A DNA stretch of 64,000 nt. It comes from Sinorhizobium kostiense. GTDB taxonomy: Bacteria > Pseudomonadota > Alphaproteobacteria > Rhizobiales > Rhizobiaceae. The stretch is from positions 496,001-560,000 of the forward strand of contig NZ_JAGILA010000002.1 of the NCBI RefSeq assembly GCF_017874595.1, given 5' to 3'. Position 1 is the stretch's first letter; each line of letters starts with the position of its first letter. Below, in pieces: positions 1 to 8,673 of the stretch. A program made the translations under genes and the position numbers. The notes beneath the pieces are model-generated. The model saw only the letters and a program-made list of their open reading frames with translations. It ran no database searches and was not told where the DNA came from.

Positions 1-358
1 CTTCACCCGTTCGAGCGATAAGGCAAATCCGTGCTTCACAACGATCCTCCCGGTGACTGCTGTGACTTGCCGTGGCTCAGTAGTCGAGTGAGCAGACCCA
101 AGGAAATCCAGGCAGCTTTCCGGAGCTTCCGTCTCCGGCTCCCTGGTTGCATCACGGCTGCGCTCGATGGTTCAGCCTGCTGACAGTCGCGAGGCGGCAC
201 ATAAATATTGCCCTGGTCGCGGGAAAGGATCGTTAACGCCGAAATCATCTGTCTGCCCCCTCTCGCGCTTGGTCGCGCGGTCAGGTGCAGGGTCGATCAA
301 AATGGCGATTCGGGTCCTAAATCGCCTACTGGAAAAATTCCGAAATCTTCTAAATCCA
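1..358. other. No gene recognised at left edge
   Basis: Only short open frames of about 70 codons occur here, with no recognisable protein similarity and no convincing ribosome-binding site. It is the downstream flank of the minus-strand regulator that ends at 359. Confidence 0.5.
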
Positions 359-1897
359 TCAGCCTTCCTCTAGTCCCGCCTTTCGCAGCCCTTCGAGCAA
401 GGCGTCGGTCCTTGTCGGGTCCTTTGCGGGCTGTCCGGACTTGATGCGGGCGATCGTAACCGCCGGAGTGAGCCGCTTGAGGTCATGAAGGAACCGATGC
501 GCCTCTTCCATGCGGCCGAGATGAGCGTTCGCCGCGATAAGCACCCAGAGGGTCGGTTCGAAGTTCGGATTGCTTGCGAGCGCGCGGGCGGCCCAGGCAA
601 TCGCCTCGGCGTAGTCTCCGCGAATCCTATGGACGTCCGCGATCCCGCAGAGCGAAAAATGCGCGCCGCGGTCGCCTGGACTCAGTCGGTTTGCCCTTTG
701 AAAAAGGGCGAGCGCCTCCTCGAGGCTCCCGCAATGAAGATGCGCAAGTCCCGCCCGGACCACGACCATCAGGTTGTTCGGGTTGGCTTCCGCCGCGGAT
801 TGCAGGACCGCCACCGCCCAGTCGTAGTCCTTTGCTGTCTGCAACAAGGCGACGCCGCAATGCGCCATCACCATCCCATCCCCGGCCGCGTGTTCGAGGC
901 CCCGGCGCGCCAGCGCCGCGCATTGCCGCACGTCGTCCTTGCCGAGCGGTGGCCAGCCCATCGTGTGCCGATGTTCGAGGGCCCAGGCGGCATGGGAAAG
1001 CAGGAGGGCGTTGTCAGGCTCGGCCTCCAGCCCCTTCATCAGGAGCGCGTAAGCCTCCGCGTTTTCCTTCTCGGACTCCGTCGAAATTTTTGCCAAGGCC
1101 TGCAGATAGATGTCGTAGGCTGCGACGCTTCCAGACCGCTCCCGCCGCGACCGCTCGATCTCTGCCGCCTGGATATGCGGTTCGACTATCGTCGCGACGC
1201 TCTGGGTGATCTGGTCCTGGAAGTCGAGCAGATCGCCGATTTTGCCGTCGAAGCTCTTGGCCCAAAGGTGTATTCCACTGTCGCCGTCGACGAGATGTGC
1301 CGCGATCCTCAGTCGGCTTCCCGACCGCCTGACGCTGCCTTGGAGGAGATAGCTGACGCCGAGTTCCTTTGCGACGAGCCGCACATCCCGGAAATTTCCC
1401 TTGTACGCGAAGGAGGATTGGCGGGCGACCACCGCGAAGCTTCTAAAGCGGCTGAGGGCGATGATGATGTCGTTGACCACGCCGTTCGCAAAATAGTCCT
1501 GGTCAGGGTCGCCGTCGAGATTGGCAAAAGGCAGGACCGCGAGCGCTGGTTTGATCGGCATCACTTCGGCGACGTGAGCCGCCCGTGGAGATGCAATGAC
1601 GAGGCGATAGCCGATGCGCGGTATGGTCGTGATCCACTCCCGCCCGTCCGGAGCAGGGCCGAGCGCCTTGCGCAAAGAAGCGATCTGGACGGTGAGATTG
1701 CTTTCTTCAACAATCGTGTCCGGCCAAGCTCGTTCCATCAGGTATGCCTTGGAGACGACTTCGCCCCGTGCCTCCAGCAATACTCGAAGAAGCGCAAGGC
1801 TGCGGTGACCAAGAGTGACGGACTCGCCGTTCCGTCGCAGCCGGCTGCGGTCGGGATCAAGCACGAAGTCACCGAAGGCATGCAGCGGTTCCACCAT
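359..1897 (-). CDS. Winged-helix transcriptional regulator with TolB-like and TPR domains
   Basis: This is a predicted soluble regulator of the family often labelled adenylate-cyclase-like in rhizobia, although no cyclase domain is present. Residues about 5-100 form an OmpR/CadC-type winged helix (FGDFVLDPDRSRL, then TIPRIGYRL). Residues about 110-240 resemble the TolB/FlgO-like domain (LAVLPFANLDGD, YLLQGSVRR). The C-terminal half is TPR-like helical repeats. A GTG start 51 bases upstream (1948) is possible; the ATG at 1897 is preferred because it opens just before the winged helix. No transmembrane segment is obvious. The signal and targets are unknown. The gene lies tail-to-edge beside a cupin gene on the same strand. 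Confidence 0.8.
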   Translation of the reverse strand: MVEPLHAFGDFVLDPDRSRLRRNGESVTLGHRSLALLRVLLEARGEVVSKAYLMERAWPDTIVEESNLTVQIASLRKALGPAPDGREWITTIPRIGYRLVIASPRAAHVAEVMPIKPALAVLPFANLDGDPDQDYFANGVVNDIIIALSRFRSFAVVARQSSFAYKGNFRDVRLVAKELGVSYLLQGSVRRSGSRLRIAAHLVDGDSGIHLWAKSFDGKIGDLLDFQDQITQSVATIVEPHIQAAEIERSRRERSGSVAAYDIYLQALAKISTESEKENAEAYALLMKGLEAEPDNALLLSHAAWALEHRHTMGWPPLGKDDVRQCAALARRGLEHAAGDGMVMAHCGVALLQTAKDYDWAVAVLQSAAEANPNNLMVVVRAGLAHLHCGSLEEALALFQRANRLSPGDRGAHFSLCGIADVHRIRGDYAEAIAWAARALASNPNFEPTLWVLIAANAHLGRMEEAHRFLHDLKRLTPAVTIARIKSGQPAKDPTRTDALLEGLRKAGLEEG

Positions 1898-1984
1898 GAC
1901 GAGAAATATACCCGATAGCTCGACACTGGGGAACCGACGGCGAAGCACCGTGGCGTTTCACGGCCGATCGTCGCCGTCGCGGGA

Positions 1985-2449
1985 CTACAGGCGAAGCGCC
2001 AGTACAGCGTCGTTGATGATCCCCATGCGGGCTTCGATCTCCGCAATCTTCTCGCGCGTGTCGGCGCAGGATGTCTCGATGTCGACAAAGAGCTGTTCGA
2101 AGCCACCGGGAGTGACCATTGCGAACAACTGCCCTGGCTCGTCCCCGATATTTCGCCAACTGTGGCGCACATGTGGCGGCAGAACCACGACCGTTCCTGG
2201 AGGCGCGTCGAATTCCTCGTCACCGCATCGGAAACGATAAAGTCCGCGGATCACTCGAAAGACCTCCGTCTCTCGAGTGTGAGTATGAGGCTCCGGGCCT
2301 TGGCCTGGCGGAGTGAACGTTTCCCACATGCCGAAGGCCCCTCCGGTCTCGGCGGCAGTTGCATGGATCACTACCTTCGCACCATGGGGCGCTTTGGCTA
2401 GACGTTCCCCGCCCGGCATGGAGACAACCGCCTTCTTAAAACCTGGCAT
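1985..2449 (-). CDS. Cupin-domain protein
   Basis: This is a 154-residue single-domain cupin. The metal-site motif is visible as PEPHTHTRETEVFRVIRG (two His and a Glu) and as the second cupin motif PPHVRHSW. The family includes small-molecule-binding and enzymatic proteins, and no substrate can be assigned here. The C-terminal 40 residues are helical and rich in Glu and Ile. It lies upstream of the winged-helix regulator on the same strand with an 87-base gap, so co-transcription is possible. Confidence 0.8.
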   Translation of the reverse strand: MPGFKKAVVSMPGGERLAKAPHGAKVVIHATAAETGGAFGMWETFTPPGQGPEPHTHTRETEVFRVIRGLYRFRCGDEEFDAPPGTVVVLPPHVRHSWRNIGDEPGQLFAMVTPGGFEQLFVDIETSCADTREKIAEIEARMGIINDAVLALRL

Positions 2450-2769
2450 AGCCCACCTCGTTGGTTAGCGGGAACCATAGAATAGATAGAAATCCAGTAG
2501 GCCCTGCTCGCGATCGTTTTCGGGTGTGTTTCAGTATCGACCGCTGACCTGAGCTGTGTGCCATTAGGCGCATGTGTTTGCTGGTAATTTCATAGTCTCC
2601 ATTGCGCCCCGGGTGGCACGGTCGCGCATATCAGCGGTTGTGTCTATTAGCCCCATTGGGTGAATTGCCGGGGAAATGCAATTTCTTCAAAGTCATACAA
2701 CCTAGAAGAGCGGGCGATGGATGAGCTCCAGCGCTGTAATATCCAACTCCGATGCAGGACACGGAAACG
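2450..2769. other. Divergent intergenic region
   Basis: This gap separates the minus-strand cupin from the plus-strand PD-(D/E)XK gene. It should hold both promoters. I see no clear operator, RNA gene or repeat in it. Confidence 0.4.
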
Positions 2770-3813
2770 ATGGTGAATTCAGAAAGCCTGCTCACCCTTA
2801 CCCATGCCACCGAGCGTGATGTTGATCTCATCCTAGTCGAAGAACTCGCCTGTTCTGCGGAATTCGTCGCGTGGATTTCTCGTCGGGTGAGCAGCGGAGA
2901 CATTACCTCGAGTTCAGTCGCTCACAGTAAACGGCGTACCTTCAATCGACGAGAAATCGATATAACGTTGTCCGTTGAAGGCCCAGCCGGCAAGACGATC
3001 ATACTGATCGAAAACAAGCTGGATACCGCTGAACAACCGCGCCAGGCAGAGTCCTACGCAGAAGAAGCGCGTACCCTGGTGGACCGCGGAGAGGCCATTG
3101 CGGCCACCACGGTCTTGATGTGTCCTCGCCAATACGCGGCAACAGCGTCAGCCTTCGCTCGAAAATTCGATCACGTCATACCGTATGAAGATGTCGTTGA
3201 ATTTCTTGATAGCCGCAGCGGGCAGACCGATGGTGAGTTGGCATCTAGGCTTAGGCATCGCCGCGAACTGCTGATGCAAGCCATCACGAAAGCACGCCGA
3301 GGCTATGAAGCAGTCGCCCTGCCTGAAATCGATCAATTCGCCTCTCAGTACGTAACGCTGTTGAAGGAGGAAGGAATACCGCTCGAGCCGGGACCTTCAA
3401 TGGTAAAGCAAGGGCGTCCAGGAGAAAGTCGCACAATGATTTTCTCACCGGATGCGCTGCCGAAATGGGACTTTCTCCCACAGACGCGTCTTGTGCATCA
3501 GCTTAGAGAAGGTAATGCGAATATCAATCTCTACGGCTGGGGCGACGTCTTCAGTAGAATCGCGGCAGAAGTAGCCTCTGACCTTAATGGTACCGATATA
3601 CGAGCTGTTCCTTCCGTCAACAAACGCATTGGCGGGCGATCTGGACTAATGCTCGTCGTTCAGACACCAGCAATTGACAGCCTCGCCGCTTTCGATCCGC
3701 AAAAAGAGGTTATACGCGCGGGTGCCCTTGCTGCCGCGAAGCTAAAGCATTGGTTCTGGTCGAACAAACCGATCGTTGAGAGGTGGGCATTACTCATCAA
3801 GGCCGCTGGATAG
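2770..3813 (+). CDS. PD-(D/E)XK nuclease-superfamily protein
   Basis: The protein is about 347 residues. Its N-terminal third carries a restriction-like core: an acidic strand REIDITLSV, a strand-turn, then IILIENKLDTAEQ, where the E-N-K triplet is the (D/E)XK signature followed by the usual Gln. This matches the PDDEXK families that contain uncharacterised, often defence-linked nucleases. The C-terminal half is not recognised. The ATG at 2770 is chosen because AGGACACGGAAACG precedes it; an in-frame ATG lies at 2752. The gene borders the decayed MutL-like region and a small membrane gene. Substrate and role are unknown. Confidence 0.65.
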   Translation: MVNSESLLTLTHATERDVDLILVEELACSAEFVAWISRRVSSGDITSSSVAHSKRRTFNRREIDITLSVEGPAGKTIILIENKLDTAEQPRQAESYAEEARTLVDRGEAIAATTVLMCPRQYAATASAFARKFDHVIPYEDVVEFLDSRSGQTDGELASRLRHRRELLMQAITKARRGYEAVALPEIDQFASQYVTLLKEEGIPLEPGPSMVKQGRPGESRTMIFSPDALPKWDFLPQTRLVHQLREGNANINLYGWGDVFSRIAAEVASDLNGTDIRAVPSVNKRIGGRSGLMLVVQTPAIDSLAAFDPQKEVIRAGALAAAKLKHWFWSNKPIVERWALLIKAAG

Positions 3814-3830
3814 CGGACGTCGGAAACCGA

Positions 3831-4067
3831 ATGTCGATCATCTATACGATAGTAATTATCATCGGCTTCCTAATCACTGCCCCCTTTCTCGCAGTGGGCA
3901 TGGCGTCCATTCTGATAGCTGCCGTCGTTGGCTTACTATTTTTCTTCGTTGTGACCTTGGTCGGCGTGGAGCCATCAGGCGGCGTGCTCGTCACCTGCTT
4001 TGTGATGGCGTGCCTAACAATGCTCATCTATGCATTGGGAAAGAAAGCCGACAAACCGCATGAATAG
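3831..4067 (+). CDS. Small two-to-three-segment membrane protein
   Basis: This is a predicted 78-residue inner-membrane protein. It has a hydrophobic N-terminal stretch (IIYTIVIIIGFLITAPF), a second helix (ILIAAVVGLLFFFVV) and a third near the end (LVTCFVMACLTMLIYAL), followed by a basic/acidic tail. The start at 3831 follows GGAAACCGA and places the first helix at the N-terminus; longer frames start at 3776 and 3783. It sits 17 bases after the PD-(D/E)XK gene and may be co-transcribed with it. Function unknown. Confidence 0.5.
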   Translation: MSIIYTIVIIIGFLITAPFLAVGMASILIAAVVGLLFFFVVTLVGVEPSGGVLVTCFVMACLTMLIYALGKKADKPHE

Positions 4068-4384
4068 GATCGGGGCTGTCGTTGTTTTGGAACGCTGACC
4101 CGAGATTTGAACGGTGAAATCAGCAATTGTGATTTCGACCTAGTCAGCCACCTTTCGTGTACGCAGCCCCCGCTGACCAGACGAATTCAGTTTACTTCCG
4201 CCGAGAGAATCTTCGCTCCCCTTCCCTTCCCGGTGAAACGACCCGAGACTTCTTTTCGACGACGGCCGCGATGCACATACAGCAGGTCAATCTCCATCGA
4301 CCGAGCGTCGATCTGGCGGCTGGTACGATGCTTCATGTTCTTTTGGGCAAGGCGCAGGCTGCGCGGAAAGGCCCAGGCGGCACT

Positions 4385-4795
4385 GTCACAGATGTCCGCC
4401 GGAACTGTTGGTGTGCGCGTGCCGAACATCGAGTATGGCGGTCTCGAACGATTGTTCCCTCTGCCGCATCGCGTGCGAGGCTCTCGCAGGCATACTGTAT
4501 GGTCTGCGCGGTTCGACACTTGGAACGGCACGTCCTGGCCCTTGGGGCGCGAAACGAGGGTCACCGTCGAAACGGCTGCGATCGAGGCCAAGGCCTCCCC
4601 GCGGAATCCCAGCGTCGGAATGGCGCTGACCACGTTGCCGGGCAGTTTGGACGCGATGCTCGAGGCAAAGGCCGAGGACTTCGGGGATCATGCCGACGCC
4701 GTTGTCCGAAACGACGATCTCCTGCAGCTTCTGCCCTCTGACGGCGGGCGCGACCTCGATCGAGGTCGCGCCCGCGTCGATGGCATTGTCGCGCA
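4385..4795 (-). pseudogene. Remnant of a MutL-like GHKL ATPase
   Basis: Reading the minus strand from about 4795, one frame gives LRDNAIDAGATSIEV and then VVSDNGVGM, matching GHKL motifs I and II of MutL-type proteins. A different frame then gives IPTLGFRGEALASIAAV (4570-4630), the MutL lid-region signature. The shift between frames, the missing start and the loss of similarity after about 4500 show a decayed gene. It is not the cell's functional mutL, whose C-terminal parts are absent. It could derive from a mobile-element or defence ATPase rather than true mismatch repair. Confidence 0.6.
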
Positions 4796-5455
4796 GGGTG
4801 GTCGTGTGAAGATGACGATCAGGATACTGCCGCCACGCATGGCCGCGATGATCGCGGCGGCGAAGTGGTGGATCGGCCTGCCTCGGCGGTCAAGGAATTG
4901 TTCGCGCAGTGGTTTTCCAGCGCGTTCAGCGTTTCCCAGCTGTCGCGACAGTAGCCGCTGGAGTCGGTCGAATTGCTCCTGATGTCCTGTACAAGGCAGC
5001 GTCCTTCGGCGTCCATGAAACGAGCGACCGGCGCGGTCAATGCCTTGGGCGCGTAGGGTGCGTTCGACCCGACATAACGGCCCTTGCGGACGATGTCGCT
5101 GACCTTGCATGCGCGTTCGCCTATCCAGATCAGGGACAGGATGTTCGCCAGCGATATGCTTTTCCGCCTCGTGTTTGACAAGGATCGGGGAGATGAACTC
5201 GCTATAGACCCGGAAAATCCTGTCTCGCATGCGATCAGGAATTCAGACCGATGCTTGCTTCGGGAGCGTTGTGTCATCTCGCGTGCCGCTTTCGGGTGCG
5301 ACTTATCCATCAAGTTTCAGTCGGTCGGCCAAGGAGATTGACCGGCGTCGCCTTTGGCGCTCGGCAGACCGTGAAAATCGGTTGGATTTCAAGCCCTTGC
5401 AAAAATTGTTGCCTAGTGCTTCAACGTCGGAATGAAGTGTTTCGAGGGGACGTGA
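4796..5455. other. Degenerate region, no intact gene
   Basis: Two minus-strand frames of 165-180 codons (about 4819-5313 and 4688-5230) overlap here. Neither has a recognisable family. One carries a plausible coding stretch (ARFMDAEGRCLVQDIRSN) in line with the MutL-like remnant downstream, so this may be the upstream part of the same decayed locus. Confidence 0.35.
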
Positions 5456-6473
5456 ATGGCACCGCGAAAGCGATCTTACGGCCGGGACAGCGACAGTTGT
5501 CTCGGCGTGTTTTTCCACAACATGCTGGTCGACATCGAACGCAAGGAAAAGCGTGACGCCGCGACGAAGAAGCGCCTCGACGACATCAGGGCCAGACTGC
5601 GAGCCTCCAACATCGACGTGTCCTGGGCCGAAACCGCCCAGGATATCATGCTGGAACTACGGATACGGCTTGAATCAGTTCGCGACCCGGGTGGTTCCCG
5701 AACTGAGACAGATCATCCGTCAAAAGGCAATCGAGGAAGAACGGAAGGCGCGCGAGGCGGAGGAAAAGAGAGGGCGGGACAGGCGCGAGGCCGAACTCCG
5801 TCGTGTCGCGCGGGAAACCCAGAGGAGCGAGTTGGCGGAAGCGGGACGTCTCAAGCAGGAGGGCGACGAAGGGCGGTCGCGGCTGGCGTCGACGGTAAAG
5901 TCATTCAGGAGCCAGACGGTTAGGTCCGGGTTCCTGCCGGAAACCCAGGACCCCGGAGAGGCGGTCCTTGCCGCCCGTTCGGACACCATAAGCGAGGCCC
6001 GCGCCGAACTCGCCGAGATCGAGGCGGCGATCGCCAATCCCTCCGTGTCGATCACGCGCATCCGCGGCATCGCGAACCGGTCGCTGTTTTTCGATTACCG
6101 GAGGCGTAGCCTCCTGAGGGTCATGGGGTTCATGGCCCTGGACCTGTTCCTCGTCTTTGTCCTGAGCTTCGTGGTGGTTGCCTGCGCCGAAGTTCTCGGT
6201 TTCGCCAAGGATGACGGGGTGGGATTGGCCACGACCATCGTGGGGTTCTCGCCTTTGTTCCTCATCTGGCACTATCGGCGGCTGCGGCGACGGCGCATCT
6301 ACCTGTCAGACAAGCCGACCAAGCTCCGCTTCGAGGCGGCTTTCCGCGAGCGGGTTCCCGTCGGAGGGAAGCCGCCCAAGTTCAGGAAAGCTGATCTCCC
6401 CGCTGACTTCTCGGAAAAAATCCGGGCCTTGAGCACCGATCTGCGGGCCAAGGAGAAGGCGCGGAGTCCGTGA
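5456..6473 (+). pseudogene. Frameshifted coiled-coil membrane protein gene
   Basis: The first frame begins MAPRKRSYGRDSDS at 5456 and reads well to about 5655 (ETAQDIMLEL). Coding then continues in another frame from about 5660 (YGLNQFATRVVPELRQII) to the stop at 6473, so a single-base change near 5655-5665 separates the halves. The second half has a charged coiled coil (EERKAREAEEKRGRDRREAE), then two hydrophobic helices (ALDLFLVFVLSFVVVACA and TTIVGFSPLFLIW) and a basic cytoplasmic tail. If repaired it would encode about 338 residues. Function unknown. A sequencing error cannot be excluded. Confidence 0.55.
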
Positions 6474-6493
6474 TCCGCATTTCGTCCCGGGAC

Positions 6494-6506
6494 ATAGACA
6501 CGCAAC
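6494..6506 (+). promoter_or_regulatory. Shared upstream box of DUF4236 gene
   Basis: ATAGACACGCAAC lies 54 bases before the ATG of the DUF4236 gene. A near-identical box (one mismatch) lies 55 bases before the paralogous gene at 11498 although the DNA between box and ribosome site differs. It is likely a promoter or regulator site. Confidence 0.4.
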
Positions 6507-6547
6507 TCTATCGGTGTAGTCATGCGCGATCGACCTGGAGGGGCAAA

Positions 6548-6793
6548 ATGGGCTTCAGATTCCGCAAGACCGTCAAGTTCGGTCCGTTCCGCACGACGCT
6601 CACGCACCGTGGCATTACGAGCGGCATCGGAACGGGTGGCATCAGCTATTCCAAGACCGCGCGCTTTTCCGGTTCTCGAAAGCGCTCCCCCACGACCGAT
6701 GAGGGTCAGCCCGCCGCATCCCAAGGCAATCCGGTCGTAGGCTTCATCGTCCTCGCCGTCATCGGTTTCGCGATCTTCCAAATCCTGACCTGA
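6548..6793 (+). CDS. DUF4236 small protein
   Basis: This 81-residue protein has the DUF4236 N-terminal signature (GFRFRKTVKFGPFRTTLTHRG, shortened here at GFRFRKTVKFGP) followed by ISYSKTARF, a low-complexity linker and one C-terminal membrane helix (VVGFIVLAVIGFAIFQIL). The ATG at 6548 follows an excellent ribosome site (GGAGGGGCAAA). A close paralogue on the other strand at 11214-11498 shares the same leader, so the two may be co-regulated and bracket the biosynthetic genes of the Ter locus. Biochemical role unknown; probably membrane-anchored with the basic domain in the cytoplasm. Confidence 0.75.
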   Translation: MGFRFRKTVKFGPFRTTLTHRGITSGIGTGGISYSKTARFSGSRKRSPTTDEGQPAASQGNPVVGFIVLAVIGFAIFQILT

Positions 6794-7408
6794 CCATTCA
6801 CTGGCAGCAAGCTGCTTCTGTCGAAGACTATATGCAAGAATTCGGAAGCTGGGCGGGACGGAAAACCGTCTGTCGCCGTCGTATTTCATGAAGGCCGCGC
6901 CGAGAGCTCTGACGTCAAACGGCTGAAGTTCATGGCGGAACGAACCGTCGAGGCGGCGGCGGATTTTGGGCGTGATGGAAGCCAAGGCAATGCTTCAACA
7001 ACGGGAGCGCCAAATTTCCCAAGTCGGTGCGATGCTGCGATCGCAGGGAAGCTTCCGCAGCCTGATCGTCAACTACTTTCAGGAAGCTCGTGCAAATAAA
7101 AAAAGTCAGCGCCGCGCCTCCCCGGCTCTGCCCGTCGACTTGCTATGTGGCCTGTCCTTTTTTTATTTCGACTTCAACCAGACGGATGAAGGTACTGCCC
7201 GCTGAACGAAGTTCGGCAGCAGAAAGGGCCGTCGTCGCGGTCTACAACAATTTCGCAATGTGGCGTCGTGTTAAGGCTAGGTTTATCCAAATGGGTTGTA
7301 ATCCGCGGCGTTACAAACCTCATCGTCTCCGCGTTCTCTTTTACCACTTTCAAAGGCCGGAAACTGTATCGGAAATAAAACTGTGCTCTTCTCGGGGGAT
7401 AGCTGATT
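6794..7408. other. Long leader/intergenic region upstream of the Ter biosynthetic genes
   Basis: No convincing gene is present. A 79-codon frame at 6966-7205 has no recognisable similarity and includes an AT-rich stretch. The region ends at the ribosome site GGGGGA of the PRTase_2 gene and probably contains its promoter. Confidence 0.4.
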
Positions 7409-8542
7409 GTGAATACCGCAATATTTTCAGCCCGACTTGCCGATGGAACGATCTGGGCGCAGGTGTATCGTAGCCTGATACCCCCTATTGAGATGTTCGG
7501 CTTCGGACAGCGCATCAATCCAAAGCGCTCATTTCTGTTCGTATCGAAGGTACTTGGCCGGCACATACCGGTCCGCCCGTCGGTCATGCGCAATACATTC
7601 GACCTTCTCGCACGCCAAATACCCGCTGACATCCCCGGTCCTATTCTTTTCATCGGTATGGCGGAAACAGCCGTTGGCCTCGGCGCGGGTGTCCATCAGC
7701 AGTTCCGTGAACTCACGGGTCGTAGTGATGCGATATATATCTGCACCACCCGTCACAACCTTAATCTGCCGCTGATCTGCGAATTCCAGGAAGAGCATAG
7801 TCATGCCATGCGGCACCTCCTGCACCAACCATTCGATCCGGTGCTCCGTAACATGGCTTACGGCGCGAAAAGCCTGGTTCTGGTCGATGACGAGGCTTCG
7901 ACAGGCAAGACATTCGCAAATCTCTTCGCTGCCCTGCCCGAGAAAATTCGTTCGGAGGTGGAACACACGGTCCTAGTCACGCTCACCGACTGGTCCGGCG
8001 GTGCTGCCCGCGCGAAGATGACGGGAAGGGTCAGCGATGCAACTATACTTTCCGGCCGTTACAGTTGGACGCCGCACGAGAACGTATCAGCCGCCGCTCC
8101 ACAGGTTCCCTCTTTCGACCGTCCTGCGCAGACCGAAGTTTTCCCCGACGCCGCCCGCGACTGGGGGCGACTTGGCGTCGTCGATCACTCCCAGCTTCTC
8201 AACGCCAAAGCGGCCGACAACGGCGTCACCCTCGTACTCGGGACAGGCGAACACGTGTGGCAGCCCTTTCTGCTTGCGGAGCGCCTAGAAAAGGAGGGCG
8301 CTGAGGTTTTTTATTCGTCCGTGACGCGCTCCCCCATATCCGTAGGACACGTGATCGGCTCGAAGTTCTCGTTCTCCGACAACTACGGCGGAACGGTTCC
8401 CAACTACCTCTACAACGTCGATCCCGCGCTGTATTCGAAGATCATCCTCTGCTCGGAGACAGGTCCAGAACACGTCTGCGCCGACCTGATATCCGCACTC
8501 GGTAATCCCGCCGTCGTCGTGGACCGGGAGGAGAGCGAATGA
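7409..8542 (+). CDS. Ter-associated phosphoribosyltransferase (PRTase_2) with TRSP domain
   Basis: This is a 377-residue protein of the PRTase_2-TRSP architecture known from Ter stress-response operons. The PRPP-binding loop is SLVLVDDEASTGKT at residues about 145-158, preceded by the expected beta strands (PILFIGMAETAVGLG). The C-terminal domain carries the family-defining TRSP tetrad at 296-299 (SSVTRSPISVG) and a conserved DNYGGTVPNYLYNV stretch. The start is GTG at 7409 after GGGGGA. Family analyses propose that these enzymes help make a nucleoside-like metabolite from PRPP; the substrate is not established. It is the first gene of a coupled run with the two downstream genes. Confidence 0.85.
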   Translation: MNTAIFSARLADGTIWAQVYRSLIPPIEMFGFGQRINPKRSFLFVSKVLGRHIPVRPSVMRNTFDLLARQIPADIPGPILFIGMAETAVGLGAGVHQQFRELTGRSDAIYICTTRHNLNLPLICEFQEEHSHAMRHLLHQPFDPVLRNMAYGAKSLVLVDDEASTGKTFANLFAALPEKIRSEVEHTVLVTLTDWSGGAARAKMTGRVSDATILSGRYSWTPHENVSAAAPQVPSFDRPAQTEVFPDAARDWGRLGVVDHSQLLNAKAADNGVTLVLGTGEHVWQPFLLAERLEKEGAEVFYSSVTRSPISVGHVIGSKFSFSDNYGGTVPNYLYNVDPALYSKIILCSETGPEHVCADLISALGNPAVVVDREESE

Positions 8543-8661
8543 AAACTCTATCACTTGCGGGAAATCGCCATGCGCCGGCTACCTGTCGGAAATCGGTTCA
8601 CGTCGGCGTTTCACTGACAATCTATAGCGGCAACAAGACTGGTTCCGCCTCCTCAACCTGA
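8539..8661 (+). CDS. Possible 40-residue coupled ORF between the two PRTase genes
   Basis: An ATG overlaps the stop of the PRTase_2 gene (ATGA), giving a 40-residue frame that begins MKTLSLAGNRHAP and ends before the next ribosome site. It has no recognisable family. The overlap suggests translational coupling, but the frame is short and may be chance or the stub of a lost gene. Confidence 0.3.
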   Translation: MKTLSLAGNRHAPATCRKSVHVGVSLTIYSGNKTGSASST

Positions 8662-8673
8662 GGACATCACCCC

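Noticed and set aside
485..1918. Long plus-strand frame of 477 codons
   Set aside because: It is the antisense shadow of the winged-helix/TPR regulator gene and has no family resemblance.
6966..7205. 79-codon frame upstream of the PRTase_2 gene
   Set aside because: No family, no clear ribosome site, and it lies across an AT-rich leader.
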